29,131 bases of DNA from positions 1 to 29,131 of IMG/VR virus record IMGVR_UViG_3300023178_001900; one strand, given 5' to 3'. This DNA is from a virus. Shown here in pieces: positions 15,741-24,987 of the stretch. Under the pieces are notes generated by a model that was not told where the DNA came from, did not search any database, and was given only the letters and a program-made list of their open reading frames with translations. Every line of letters starts with the position of its first letter. Position 1 is the first letter of the stretch. The position numbers were made by a program, and so were the translations under genes.

Positions 15741-16151
15741 ATGATGGAACAAACACGTTTAGAAGGTAAAGTAGATAAAGGTTGGGGATACGAAATTATC
15801 TGGGCAACAAACGACAAGTATGCTGGCAAAATCTTAGTTTTTACTAAAGCAGGAAACAAGTTTAGTATGCATTTTCATAAAGAAAAAGATGAAACTTGGT
15901 TTGTTAATAATGGCAGATTTTTGCTAAAATGGATCGATACTAAAGACGCTACCTTACATAGTCAAGAACTAAAAGAAGGAGAAGTATGGCGTAATCCTCC
16001 GTTACAGCCTCATCAATTAGTTGCACTAGAAGATAATTCAAGCATTACAGAAGTAAGCACTCCTGACTCAGTTGAAGATAATTTTAGAATTATTAGAGGC
16101 GATAGCCAACCTGATCTTCCTGAAGATACCGAAGAAAATACTCAAGCGTAA
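15741..16151 (+). CDS. Cupin-domain protein, sugar-isomerase-like
   Basis: This 136-residue single cupin begins with GWGYEIIWATNDKYAGKIL. Cupin motif 1 is SMHFHKEKDETWFVNNG (His-x-His and Glu for the metal), and motif 2 includes PPLQPHQLVAL with its His. This layout resembles type II phosphomannose isomerase and related sugar-phosphate or nucleotide-sugar cupins. The last 20 residues are acidic and probably disordered. The ribosome-binding site AAAGGAA is well placed 4 bases before the ATG; a second ATG follows at once. It is the last gene of the rightward operon, after HldE and HldD, so it probably acts on the same sugar. The actual reaction is unknown. The final codons Gln-Ala-stop lie in a palindrome shared with the convergent gene. 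Confidence 0.82.
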   Translation: MMEQTRLEGKVDKGWGYEIIWATNDKYAGKILVFTKAGNKFSMHFHKEKDETWFVNNGRFLLKWIDTKDATLHSQELKEGEVWRNPPLQPHQLVALEDNSSITEVSTPDSVEDNFRIIRGDSQPDLPEDTEENTQA

Positions 16152-16164
16152 TATTACGCTTGAG
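16141..16164. terminator. 24-bp perfect palindrome at convergent gene ends
   Basis: CTCAAGCGTAAT followed at once by its exact reverse complement forms a 24-bp palindrome. It contains the Gln-Ala-stop codons of both the cupin gene and the giant tail gene, which end 2 bases apart. There is no T-run on either side, so it is a candidate bidirectional stop or processing site rather than a textbook terminator. Confidence 0.55.
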
Positions 16165-19100
16165 CTTCACCCCATTTAATAATAATATTAGCGTTGACTG
16201 CCGCACCTGATGTTTTATATACGTTAATTGCTAGTACGTCCGGACCGTTCGGGAATGTACCTCTACCACCTAGTGTAGTATTTGTAAGTTCTTTCAATGT
16301 GTCCAAGTTAAGCACTGAACGTTCACCTGGTGTAGCAATGAATGAAAATACTGTTTCTCCTGGCTGTGCATATGGTGGCTGTCTAAATACAAAGTTAAAC
16401 ACATCACCCGCACTTACAGTACCGCTAGCCGCATTGTTAAATGCAACTCTATAATATTCAACATACTCTGATGGAATATCCGGATCACCAAATTCTAACG
16501 GACCTTCAACACTTGATACCGCAGTACCAGCTGGGAAATTAATATCACCTTGATCAGTTGGCGGATCAGCTAGTTCTGTACCTGCTTTGGCTCCTGCCGC
16601 CTCCCAACTTGCTGATGTAAAGTAAGCAAATGCTCTGTTATCTTGGTCGCCGCCAAATGCAAATGTAACATTTTGATTGTCAATCAAGTTGCTAGTTGAT
16701 GTGTTACTAAATCTAACAAACACATAACTTCCTTGGTTGGTAATCTGTGTAATTGTAGTACCACCTGGGAATTTTGGATCGTCAACTTCGTCGCCTACTT
16801 CTAAGTTCTTATCTAAGAACGTTGGATAGAAGTAAGCATAGTTTCTACGTCTGTTACTTTGTCTAGTGTCCATTTGTGCATTAACAGTAGTTCTTGGAAT
16901 AACTGTTGCTGTTGCAGTAGTTGATGTATCTCCTGAACTCCATACTACAGAACCACCTGATGCAACTTGAGCAAAGCTAGGCTGACCACCTTGTGCTAGG
17001 CCGCTTAGTCCCTGCCAGCCAACATCACTTGGGTTGATTGGATAGTTTTGTGGATTAAGAATACCTTCAACAACGATGCCGCCCAAGATAGTACTTCCAC
17101 TGCCATCTTCTCCGTCTGATGTGATTTCCATTTCTTGCATAAGCAACTGGGCTCTGTTTAGTAGTTCACGTTCACCTAAGTCACCTACAATAGCGTTTGA
17201 TACACTTGGTGCTAGACGTAGCAAGAATGCAGTTTGTCTTGTAGTTGAAATTTCTAGTCCTGTTTCTGTGTATGAGAAAATGTAACCTCTATCTTCATCA
17301 AAGTTACCATCTGTAATAAACGCAGAACCCCAGTGACTAATTAATGGAGTAATTGTATTACTTACAAGAACTACACCAGTATTCTTAAGGTGATCTGCCG
17401 CACTTCCTGCTGTATACTGTCTTAATGCACCTGCCTGGAAGTTTTGCATACTTACTCCTCTGTTTAATCCAGTTAGATTATTATTTGCGTAATCTACGCT
17501 GGTAAACTGAATTAATTCGTTATCAATATATACTGTGCCGCTACTTGGGAAGAAACGTGCATCTACTAGTGGAACAGTAGTTTGACTTGCAGTCATATTC
17601 TCACGTAGTTTACCGTTTGGTCCTTCGTTAGTAACTTCATAACGTACAGGCAAGTTACCTGAACGCATAAATGCTTCTGTGTTTACGTTTGAGTTACGCA
17701 TTCTGTGTGCAAACACAAAGTTACCATCTGATCCACGTAGCATCCAGTCGATAAAACCAGCACCATACCAGCTGTATTGAATACCGATCATCTGCATATA
17801 ACTAATATCAATATTGTAACCGCTCGGTCCTGAACCATCTAGTTTATCAAGATTGAATTCATCTTGTTTAACTTTTTTATCTGTTACCAAACATGTTTTG
17901 GCGGCCTGTACTGGTGTTACACCTCTAAAGTCTGGCGTTACTGTCATGCTAGTTTGACTATCAACGTGCGATACAACATGTGTCATACCTTTAATAACAA
18001 TCCTATCACCTGCTGTTAGCTGATCTCTAAATCTAGTTCCTGTACCTGTAATTAGGTTACTGTCTGGGTTGATTGCTATTGTGCCTGCAATCTGTTTAGT
18101 ACTTGTACGCTGTGCAACTTGAATATTTGTTCCGTCGTATTCCCAATAGATGCCGTTTTGGTCATCAAAAATACCTGAACGCACTGTTGCACCATGCCAA
18201 TTAACAACAGCAACTTGTGCCGCAAACCCAATTGTTGCTTCAATTGCACCTAATCTACGTGTGCTTGTTGTTTTAAATGTTCTTTCGTTAACAATTTGTG
18301 TAACAGTGTATAGTCCATTGTAACCTTCAGTTTCGACACCAATAAGTCTTACCTTACCTCCAACTTGCATGCCGTGGTCGTTATCATCTGTAGTAACTGT
18401 GATAGTTGAACCTACTTCTGTGCCATTTGCTGTTACTGTTGCAATGTCATAACTTGGTGCAAACAACGCACCTGTGGTATACATAATACCTTTACCTGAT
18501 TGATAACGAATATACTTTTTACTTTGACGAATTGCCTGTGCACCGTGTTGTGGTCCACCTGTACCTAATTGCACACCGCCGTCATACGGTCTGTGAATAA
18601 AGAATGAATCCGGTCTTAGATACAAACTAGCTAGAATTGAATCATTTCCCGAGTCGTCAATAAATCCCGGAGCTCTAGCAGGGAATCTAATAGTGTTATT
18701 GCTAGGTACCTGTGTAGCAATAAATGCACCTGCCGCCAATGCGTGATTGTTAGTTCCGCCGTCATCCGAGCTGACTGTAACAATAAATGTAGCACCTGGA
18801 ACAATACCGTGTGCAGAGCTAAATGTTGCTTCTAGTGTTGCTAGTGCTTCGAATGGAATGGTTTCTCCTGCCGAAATTGGAGCAGTAGTAAATTCTGACA
18901 TTGTAATTGCGTTTACAAGATTTAGACTGTCGCCTGTAATACTTGTACCTGCAACACTTACTCCGGTAATTACACCACTTGACACTGCTGTTACTGTAAC
19001 AGTTGCATCATTAGCAGGCGTTGCACCACCTAAATCAGTACCTAAAACTAGAATAGTGTTACCAACATTGTAGCCTGTGCCGCCGCCGCCTACTTCAATA

Positions 19101-22100
19101 GTGCTATATGAACTTCCGCTTCTAGTAATATTAAATTGAGCATTTGCACCAGCGTTTGCTACGTTTGTTCCTGCTACTGCGGTAAACGAATTAGCCAATG
19201 TAGGTGCTGTACCTGCAACACTTGCCGCTGTAATATTGCCTGTAGTTCCTACAGTTGTAATTGTAATTGTAGCATCGTTTGTAGGAGTAGTTCCTCCTAA
19301 TTCTGTACCTTCTACTGTAAAAGTTTGTCCTGCATGATAATCTTGACCTGCTGTATCAATTGTTACACTATAACTAACACCATCGTTTGCAATATCAAAC
19401 ACAGCACCTGAACCAACTAAGTCGCTACCTGATTTGCCAACAAACGATCCAGCATCAGCCGCTACTGGAAGAGAAGATACGTCAGTGCCTTCTAGTCTAA
19501 ATCCTTCAATTTCGCCACTAGCACCAATATCATTAATTCTTAATACCAAATCATTAGCAGGCGAAACACCTCCCATGTCTGAACCACTACAAGTAATACT
19601 ATCAGCGGTAGTATATCCTGTACCTGCCTGGCCAATATTTACACTGTAATTACCGCCACTTACTGTTACAGTAAATTGGAATCCGGTGCCTGAACCGCCT
19701 GTATATGTTAATTCTGTGCCGTCGAAGTTGTAGAGTCTATCTTCTGAAGGTGGAACACCAATACTCCAATCGCCTGTTGCAATACTTGCACCTGTAATTG
19801 AACCACTGCCGTCTACAGTGTCTACTTTAATAATACAGTCGTTGCCGCCGGTTTCAACAGATCCGTCAATGCCAGTTCCTGGTAAAACTTGACTACCTAA
19901 AATTCTAATTCTGTCACCTACTGCATAACCTGTTGTTGAGTTAGGAGAACCTAGTGTTACTGTGTCGTATGCACCGTCTAAATATGTAATGTCAAATTGT
20001 GGTAAAGAACTACCACCGTCATTGTTATTTGTTGTAGTAGGAGCCGCGTATGTAATCGCACCATCAAGTGCAGTACCACTAATAGTTGCCGCTGTAATAC
20101 CACCTGTACCATCTACTGTTGTAATTGTAATTGTAGCATCGTTTGCAGGAGTAGTACCGCCAATATTATCACCAGTTACTAGAATTTGATCACCTGCTTG
20201 ATAGTCACTACCTGCTTGTGAAATAGCATTAATACTGTAGACAGTTCCAGTTTTACTAATTGTAAATTCTGCGTTAACGCCTGATGCTGAATTTACAGTA
20301 CCGCTAATATTAGTATATGTTTCCTGCGATCTAGTCAATGTGGTTGTAAACTCACCACTCATTGTAATAGTGCTACCTGCAATGTTTGTTACGAAAATAG
20401 CATCACCGTCTCCGTTATCTGCCGCTAAGCCTACAACAATGCCTGTAATATCATCTACTTCAAAACTTGTATCGCCAATGTTAATATCAGCAGTTGTAAC
20501 TGGAACTAGTGCGTTACCGTCTGGTGTGCTTGAAACCGCAGTAACCTGCGAACCTGTAGGAATGTCAGGATAATCAATTGGTGCACCAATGTCTGGTACA
20601 TCACCTGTAAATGCAAGTCTATTTTCGCCGGTGCCTGCCGCAAGTGTTAGTGTCATATCACCTGCTGTACCGTTTGATAATACAGCAATATCAGGGTTGC
20701 CAACTGCCGCTCCTGTGTAAAAGTCTGCTTTTCTTAACTGTGTATATGTTGTTGAAAGAACTTGACCGTCTACAGTTCCAACTTTTGCTTTTGCATAGAA
20801 TGTAAATGTGCTGGTAGTTGGAACTGTTGTAATAACAAACGAACCTTCTGCACGTGATGCACCTACTACACTGTCTTCTAGTGCTTTAATTGTAATCGGA
20901 GTACCCGGTGTAAATCCGTGAGCACCTTGTGTAGTTACAGTAATTAAACTTGCACCAACACCATCTGATCCTGCTGAAGCATCTGTTACAACAGTTTTAA
21001 CTTCTGTGTCTGTTCCTGGTATTTCATAAATTGAAGGATATCCGCGTTGCATACCAATAGCAGACCATTTAGTAGGCTGTAGTCCATACTCAAAGTCAGC
21101 GTCAAGCATTGATAGTGGAGGTGCCATACGCATACGTTCAATAGCATCTGTACCAAAGTCGTATGGTCTAATTTTTTGTTCTGCTGTTTCTACATAAATT
21201 TGTATATCGTCATCTGTGTCATGATTTTCTGTGTTGTACTTTAAATTAATTGTTACGACACCGTCGGTAGTTTGTGTGTACTTTTTAAAGTCGTCGTCAG
21301 CATCATAGTTTGCATTTGTATAATCATACTTTACAATGTAGCCGCTTGAGTCTCTTGCAATGTCTTCTGTTTTTAAACTTAAAGTTGCACCTCTGGCAGG
21401 GTCACTAAAGTTAAACAAAATTTCGTTTCGAGTGCTGTTAGTAATTAATAGAATGTCGCTTAGGTCATAGTTACCGATAAATCTAATATGTCCTAGGCCT
21501 TTATTTTCTAGTTCAGGTAATGCCGAAGTACCGCTAGTTATAGTGTCAATTACTTGTCCGCTTAAGGTGCTAATAATGCTAGGAGCATTACCTTCAGCAG
21601 TTTTACTAGAGTCAATAACTTGAGCAATCTCTGTTTGATTTGGAGATGACTGAGCAACATTGTTTAGTACATTGTTGTTGATCAAATCTCTTGTAAATTC
21701 TTTTGCTCTAATCTCAGGAAGTCTGTCGCCGTCAACTTGTGCTACTTCGCCTTCCCAATATGTTCTAGCAATTCTTTGTGTTTCTTCGTTACCGCCATAA
21801 CGTAAGTCATGCAACCATGCTGTTAAGTTAAAGCCTGTGTCACGTTCACACTTTTCTTGATTATAAGTATACTCTGCGTCTGGAACAACTTCTGCAATAA
21901 TTGTCGTTTTGTTATTTTGAATTGCTGTGTATGCACTGTTTAGTGCCGCACTTGCCCAACCAATATTTGGAGTAGTTCTAGTTACACCAGTTAGTGTGCT
22001 TGTACCAGTGTTAACAACATCTTCAATGATTTGTAGCAATCCTTGTAGCTCTGCTCCAACAGTTGCATTTGAATTTGCCGCACTTGTATCTTGTGTTTCT

Positions 22101-22921
22101 GTGTTGCCAGTTTGTGGAGTAACTGCGTTACCTTGTACAATTTCTGCAACAATTAACGATAAATGATTATAAGCCGCAACAGTTTGTGCTTTGTGCGTAG
22201 GATCAATGCCTGGGTTGTTTGCCGCATCAAAGTAGTAAAAGAATCTAGCATTATCATAAGTTGCACTATTGCCGCCATAAAGTACATCATAAGCTAAAGA
22301 GTATAATGCATACTTTACATCACGTGTACATTTATCTTCGTCATGGTCATGATCTGGATAGTTTGTATCTACCCAAGCATTAACATCGGCTGCCATAAAG
22401 TCGATGTTATTCATAATTTGATTGTGTGCCGCTTCGTCGGCCGCATCTACATTTGACGGAATAGTAAACGTTCTAGCATCTGCATTTAATCTTCCGTTTT
22501 GTGCAATATCAATAACTTCGTCAAACGCCGCATTTACTCTTTCTACTGCTAAAGTAGATGCACGAACACCACTTAAATCTGCAAGACGAGCTTTTGCGTT
22601 TACAATAGTATTAATAACAGTGTTGTTAATTTCTAGTGAATTATATTCAGCTAAGCCTTGGAAAACAGCATTATAGTTTGTACCAAGAGCCATATCGTAT
22701 TGTACGCCCTCAACGATATATCCTAAGTCTCTAATACATTTTGCTCTGTTAAACAAAAAGTCTGGATTATTGTTATCTAGTTGTGCTTGGATCCAGGCTG
22801 CAACCTCGCGTTTAATAAATGCTTGGTTTTGATTTATTAAACTCCATGCGTCAGGATATCTGTTATCGTCTAGTCCAATTCCTGGTCTAAAAACGTAATT
22901 ATTAATCTTTTTCTTTGCCAT
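16154..22921 (-). CDS. Giant tail/baseplate-associated structural protein with tandem repeats
   Basis: This 2255-residue protein is the largest gene in the window. The N-terminal about 500 residues are mostly helical and hold three Cys-containing motifs (FNRAKCIRDLGYIVEG, DEDKCTRDVKYALYS, NQEKCERDTGFNLTA), so this part looks like an internal triplication. The middle (about 560-1450) is beta-rich, with five tandem modules around residues 880-1331. The last 700 residues include LRGSDGNFVFAHRMRNSN and a sheet-rich C-terminus ending in INVYKTSGAAVNANIIIKWG. I know proteins of this design from marine T4-like phages, where they are described as tail fibre or virion structural proteins. No tape-measure features (long coiled coil, membrane segments) are seen. 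It starts 6 bases after the small virion gene upstream and meets the cupin gene end to end. Confidence 0.8.
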   Translation of the reverse strand: MAKKKINNYVFRPGIGLDDNRYPDAWSLINQNQAFIKREVAAWIQAQLDNNNPDFLFNRAKCIRDLGYIVEGVQYDMALGTNYNAVFQGLAEYNSLEINNTVINTIVNAKARLADLSGVRASTLAVERVNAAFDEVIDIAQNGRLNADARTFTIPSNVDAADEAAHNQIMNNIDFMAADVNAWVDTNYPDHDHDEDKCTRDVKYALYSLAYDVLYGGNSATYDNARFFYYFDAANNPGIDPTHKAQTVAAYNHLSLIVAEIVQGNAVTPQTGNTETQDTSAANSNATVGAELQGLLQIIEDVVNTGTSTLTGVTRTTPNIGWASAALNSAYTAIQNNKTTIIAEVVPDAEYTYNQEKCERDTGFNLTAWLHDLRYGGNEETQRIARTYWEGEVAQVDGDRLPEIRAKEFTRDLINNNVLNNVAQSSPNQTEIAQVIDSSKTAEGNAPSIISTLSGQVIDTITSGTSALPELENKGLGHIRFIGNYDLSDILLITNSTRNEILFNFSDPARGATLSLKTEDIARDSSGYIVKYDYTNANYDADDDFKKYTQTTDGVVTINLKYNTENHDTDDDIQIYVETAEQKIRPYDFGTDAIERMRMAPPLSMLDADFEYGLQPTKWSAIGMQRGYPSIYEIPGTDTEVKTVVTDASAGSDGVGASLITVTTQGAHGFTPGTPITIKALEDSVVGASRAEGSFVITTVPTTSTFTFYAKAKVGTVDGQVLSTTYTQLRKADFYTGAAVGNPDIAVLSNGTAGDMTLTLAAGTGENRLAFTGDVPDIGAPIDYPDIPTGSQVTAVSSTPDGNALVPVTTADINIGDTSFEVDDITGIVVGLAADNGDGDAIFVTNIAGSTITMSGEFTTTLTRSQETYTNISGTVNSASGVNAEFTISKTGTVYSINAISQAGSDYQAGDQILVTGDNIGGTTPANDATITITTVDGTGGITAATISGTALDGAITYAAPTTTNNNDGGSSLPQFDITYLDGAYDTVTLGSPNSTTGYAVGDRIRILGSQVLPGTGIDGSVETGGNDCIIKVDTVDGSGSITGASIATGDWSIGVPPSEDRLYNFDGTELTYTGGSGTGFQFTVTVSGGNYSVNIGQAGTGYTTADSITCSGSDMGGVSPANDLVLRINDIGASGEIEGFRLEGTDVSSLPVAADAGSFVGKSGSDLVGSGAVFDIANDGVSYSVTIDTAGQDYHAGQTFTVEGTELGGTTPTNDATITITTVGTTGNITAASVAGTAPTLANSFTAVAGTNVANAGANAQFNITRSGSSYSTIEVGGGGTGYNVGNTILVLGTDLGGATPANDATVTVTAVSSGVITGVSVAGTSITGDSLNLVNAITMSEFTTAPISAGETIPFEALATLEATFSSAHGIVPGATFIVTVSSDDGGTNNHALAAGAFIATQVPSNNTIRFPARAPGFIDDSGNDSILASLYLRPDSFFIHRPYDGGVQLGTGGPQHGAQAIRQSKKYIRYQSGKGIMYTTGALFAPSYDIATVTANGTEVGSTITVTTDDNDHGMQVGGKVRLIGVETEGYNGLYTVTQIVNERTFKTTSTRRLGAIEATIGFAAQVAVVNWHGATVRSGIFDDQNGIYWEYDGTNIQVAQRTSTKQIAGTIAINPDSNLITGTGTRFRDQLTAGDRIVIKGMTHVVSHVDSQTSMTVTPDFRGVTPVQAAKTCLVTDKKVKQDEFNLDKLDGSGPSGYNIDISYMQMIGIQYSWYGAGFIDWMLRGSDGNFVFAHRMRNSNVNTEAFMRSGNLPVRYEVTNEGPNGKLRENMTASQTTVPLVDARFFPSSGTVYIDNELIQFTSVDYANNNLTGLNRGVSMQNFQAGALRQYTAGSAADHLKNTGVVLVSNTITPLISHWGSAFITDGNFDEDRGYIFSYTETGLEISTTRQTAFLLRLAPSVSNAIVGDLGERELLNRAQLLMQEMEITSDGEDGSGSTILGGIVVEGILNPQNYPINPSDVGWQGLSGLAQGGQPSFAQVASGGSVVWSSGDTSTTATATVIPRTTVNAQMDTRQSNRRRNYAYFYPTFLDKNLEVGDEVDDPKFPGGTTITQITNQGSYVFVRFSNTSTSNLIDNQNVTFAFGGDQDNRAFAYFTSASWEAAGAKAGTELADPPTDQGDINFPAGTAVSSVEGPLEFGDPDIPSEYVEYYRVAFNNAASGTVSAGDVFNFVFRQPPYAQPGETVFSFIATPGERSVLNLDTLKELTNTTLGGRGTFPNGPDVLAINVYKTSGAAVNANIIIKWGEAQA
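18930..20285 (-). repeat. Five tandem beta-repeat modules inside the giant tail gene
   Basis: About five 75-90-residue modules share the pattern YSxxxxxxGxxYxxGDxIxVxGxxxGGxxPxND followed by ITITTVDGTGxITAA. Nucleotide identity is still high in places: an identical tract of more than 25 bases occurs near 19253 and near 20123. Approximate boundaries are 20065-20285, 19765-20010, 19480-19695, 19205-19410 and 18930-19160. Confidence 0.8.
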
Positions 22922-22927
22922 TACCTA

Positions 22928-23479
22928 TTATGCTCCAAGTGCTATCGACAATGCAAGTGCTGTTGAATCAACATATGACTTAGGTGTAATGTCACCTGCA
23001 TTAGTCGGCGTACCTGTGATTCTTAGACTTCCATCTATTGTTACTATTCCTTCTAGTGTTGCTCCATCTGCATTAATTATACTTGCTGTCGAGTCTGGAG
23101 CACTCACCATTTCCAAATGATAAAATTTTGCCTGTCCGGGCGTTTCTAAACCAACGTTAACATTATTAAGTTCACCAGTGGTGTCAGGATCAATTGTAAT
23201 TGTTCCATTTGCTACACGAAGTTGTTGATTATTGTTATAGTTTACAAGAAGATTTGACGTTACTGTTAGACTTGCAACATTATCAAACGGGTTAGCAGTT
23301 TCGCCGCCGCCACCTGTATCACCACCGTCGTCGTCTTCCTGACCGACAAAAGGCACGCCATTAATCAAAATACTTTTTACGTCAATCCTTGGAGCAGTAA
23401 TCTGTCCTAATGCATTGACTGTAAAAGTGCCGCTTTCAAAGCCATATTCTGATTTAAACGCTTTTGTTATTGCCGCCAT
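22928..23479 (-). CDS. Small virion/fibre-associated protein
   Basis: This 183-residue protein is likely structural. It opens with FKSEYGFESGTFTVNALGQI. An Asp/Gly-rich linker (about residues 50-62, DDDGGDTGGGG) follows, and then a beta-rich C-terminal region with repeated short strands and a final segment TPKSYVDSTALALSIALGA typical of phage fibre-tip or coat-attachment proteins. It sits between the cupredoxin-bearing fibre and the giant tail gene, 10 bases after the former's stop. An AAGGAATAG ribosome-binding site lies close before the ATG. I cannot assign a T4 counterpart. A small fibre, or a connector between fibre and baseplate, is the best guess. Confidence 0.75.
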   Translation of the reverse strand: MAAITKAFKSEYGFESGTFTVNALGQITAPRIDVKSILINGVPFVGQEDDDGGDTGGGGETANPFDNVASLTVTSNLLVNYNNNQQLRVANGTITIDPDTTGELNNVNVGLETPGQAKFYHLEMVSAPDSTASIINADGATLEGIVTIDGSLRITGTPTNAGDITPKSYVDSTALALSIALGA

Positions 23480-23489
23480 TATCTATTCC

Positions 23490-24983
23490 TTATAAAGCAC
23501 TAATGTCTTTAATTGTAATGTTTCCACGCATTGCACTATGAACAGTACATTGGTATGCATAGTTTCCGCTAATATTGTGTGGAATCTTCCAATAAAGTGT
23601 GCCGCTTGTTTGTCCTTGTGCGTCGGCACCTTCGCTAACTGCTCCAGTGTTAGAAACGTGTACAAGACCTGTGTTATACGCTAAACCACCACTTGTTTCA
23701 ATTTGAAACGGATGACTGCTTAGTGTAGCGTCATTTAAATCAAATGCAATAGTCGTTCCACTAATTGCATAAATTGTTGGGTCTTGACTTGTACCATATT
23801 GATCAAATAAGTAACCTGTTGATCCCGATGCTTCAACCTTTAATGTAGTAATTGCAGGGTATGCAATCTGATCAATTGTCTGTGGTGCATTGGCCCAGTT
23901 TGTTCCATCGTACACAAGTACAGCACCGTCAACTGGTGATGTAATATTAGTATCTGTTAAGTTAGCAAATGTTACTCCGCCACCAGTGTAACTAATAGTA
24001 ATTGTATCACCACTTACTGATGTTTCAATGTCTGTGCCGCCGGCAATAGTTAATGTATCTGTAGCATTATCTGCTGCCGCAATACCCGAATCACCATTTA
24101 CAAAACTAAATGCATCTTGGTTAGCTTCACCTGAAAGTGCATCACCTACATAGTTAATTGTTAAAGTATCACCTTGTATAACTGTTGCAATATTTGTTCC
24201 GCCGGCAACAGTTAATGTATCTGTTTGTGAGTTAGCAGTAGTAGAACCAGTATCTGCTGTAAAAGTAGCAAACAAGTTTTGGCTGCCGCCTCCGCCGCTT
24301 TGATCAACAAACGCAAAGTTACCTGCACCGTCTGTTCCTAGTACCTGTCCATTAGTACCGTCGTCAATGCTTAAATCAGTTAATGCACTCGGAATAGTAG
24401 GCTTGTTTGAAAAGTTGTTCCAATTTAAGTAATATGAACCATCTTGTCCGTCAAGGGTATCAGCATCTAGTCCAGCACCGCCTGTTGTTACGTCAGTACC
24501 TGGTGCCCACTTGTTGCCGTCATATTTTAATACAGCACCAGTGAATGGCGTTACCGATTCTGTATCAACATCTGTCAAGTTATTAAGTGTTCCACCGTAT
24601 GCAACTTCTGATAGCGGATCTGTGTAGTTTGGAATTGCTCCTTCACTAGCATCTAATAGTAAAGATCTCCATGCATTACTGTGTGCAACATATACACCGC
24701 CTGTTTGGTGTACATGAAGAATAGTACCATGATAGTCACCTGGTTCAATTGCATCACGTTCTGCTGTTGACGGACATAGTAAACTGATCTTATTAATTTT
24801 TCCGTCTACTGGAGGAACATCAATTTCTAAATCCGAATTGACGAGAGTTTTTACATTAACTCCGTCGCCTAATGCGTTATATAATTCGTCACTGTTTGAG
24901 TTGATCTTGGTAGCACCAGCTCTGATACTATCACCCGTACCGTCATTTGCCGCTGTACCAATATTAATAATACTTTTTGCCAT
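23490..24983 (-). CDS. Tail fibre with C-terminal cupredoxin-like domain
   Basis: This 497-residue fibre starts with a conserved phage fibre attachment region: INIGTAANDGTGDSIRAGAT. Two pairs of internal repeats follow. One is the GAVLKYDGNKW / GAVLVYDGTNW pair; the other is DTLTVAGGTNI / DTLTIAGGTDI, each with a trailing strand. A Gly-rich linker (about residue 230) separates them. From about residue 376 to the end the protein looks like a blue-copper domain: an eight-strand-like beta pattern with His424 (SSHPF) and the loop YQCTVHSAM giving Cys479, His482 and Met485, the four ligands of a type-1 copper site. The start is set by a GTATAAAAGAATG context 4 bases after the upstream stop. Its place between other virion genes supports a structural role. 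Confidence 0.82.
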   Translation of the reverse strand: MAKSIINIGTAANDGTGDSIRAGATKINSNSDELYNALGDGVNVKTLVNSDLEIDVPPVDGKINKISLLCPSTAERDAIEPGDYHGTILHVHQTGGVYVAHSNAWRSLLLDASEGAIPNYTDPLSEVAYGGTLNNLTDVDTESVTPFTGAVLKYDGNKWAPGTDVTTGGAGLDADTLDGQDGSYYLNWNNFSNKPTIPSALTDLSIDDGTNGQVLGTDGAGNFAFVDQSGGGGSQNLFATFTADTGSTTANSQTDTLTVAGGTNIATVIQGDTLTINYVGDALSGEANQDAFSFVNGDSGIAAADNATDTLTIAGGTDIETSVSGDTITISYTGGGVTFANLTDTNITSPVDGAVLVYDGTNWANAPQTIDQIAYPAITTLKVEASGSTGYLFDQYGTSQDPTIYAISGTTIAFDLNDATLSSHPFQIETSGGLAYNTGLVHVSNTGAVSEGADAQGQTSGTLYWKIPHNISGNYAYQCTVHSAMRGNITIKDISAL

Positions 24984-24987
24984 TCTT

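Noticed and set aside
18930-20285. CRISPR-like array
   Set aside because: The repeats are long, divergent and in frame with the coding sequence; they are protein modules.
16154-22921. Giant protein as a tape measure
   Set aside because: It is beta-rich with tandem sheet modules and has no long coiled coil or membrane segments; it sits with fibre genes rather than beside the tube gene.
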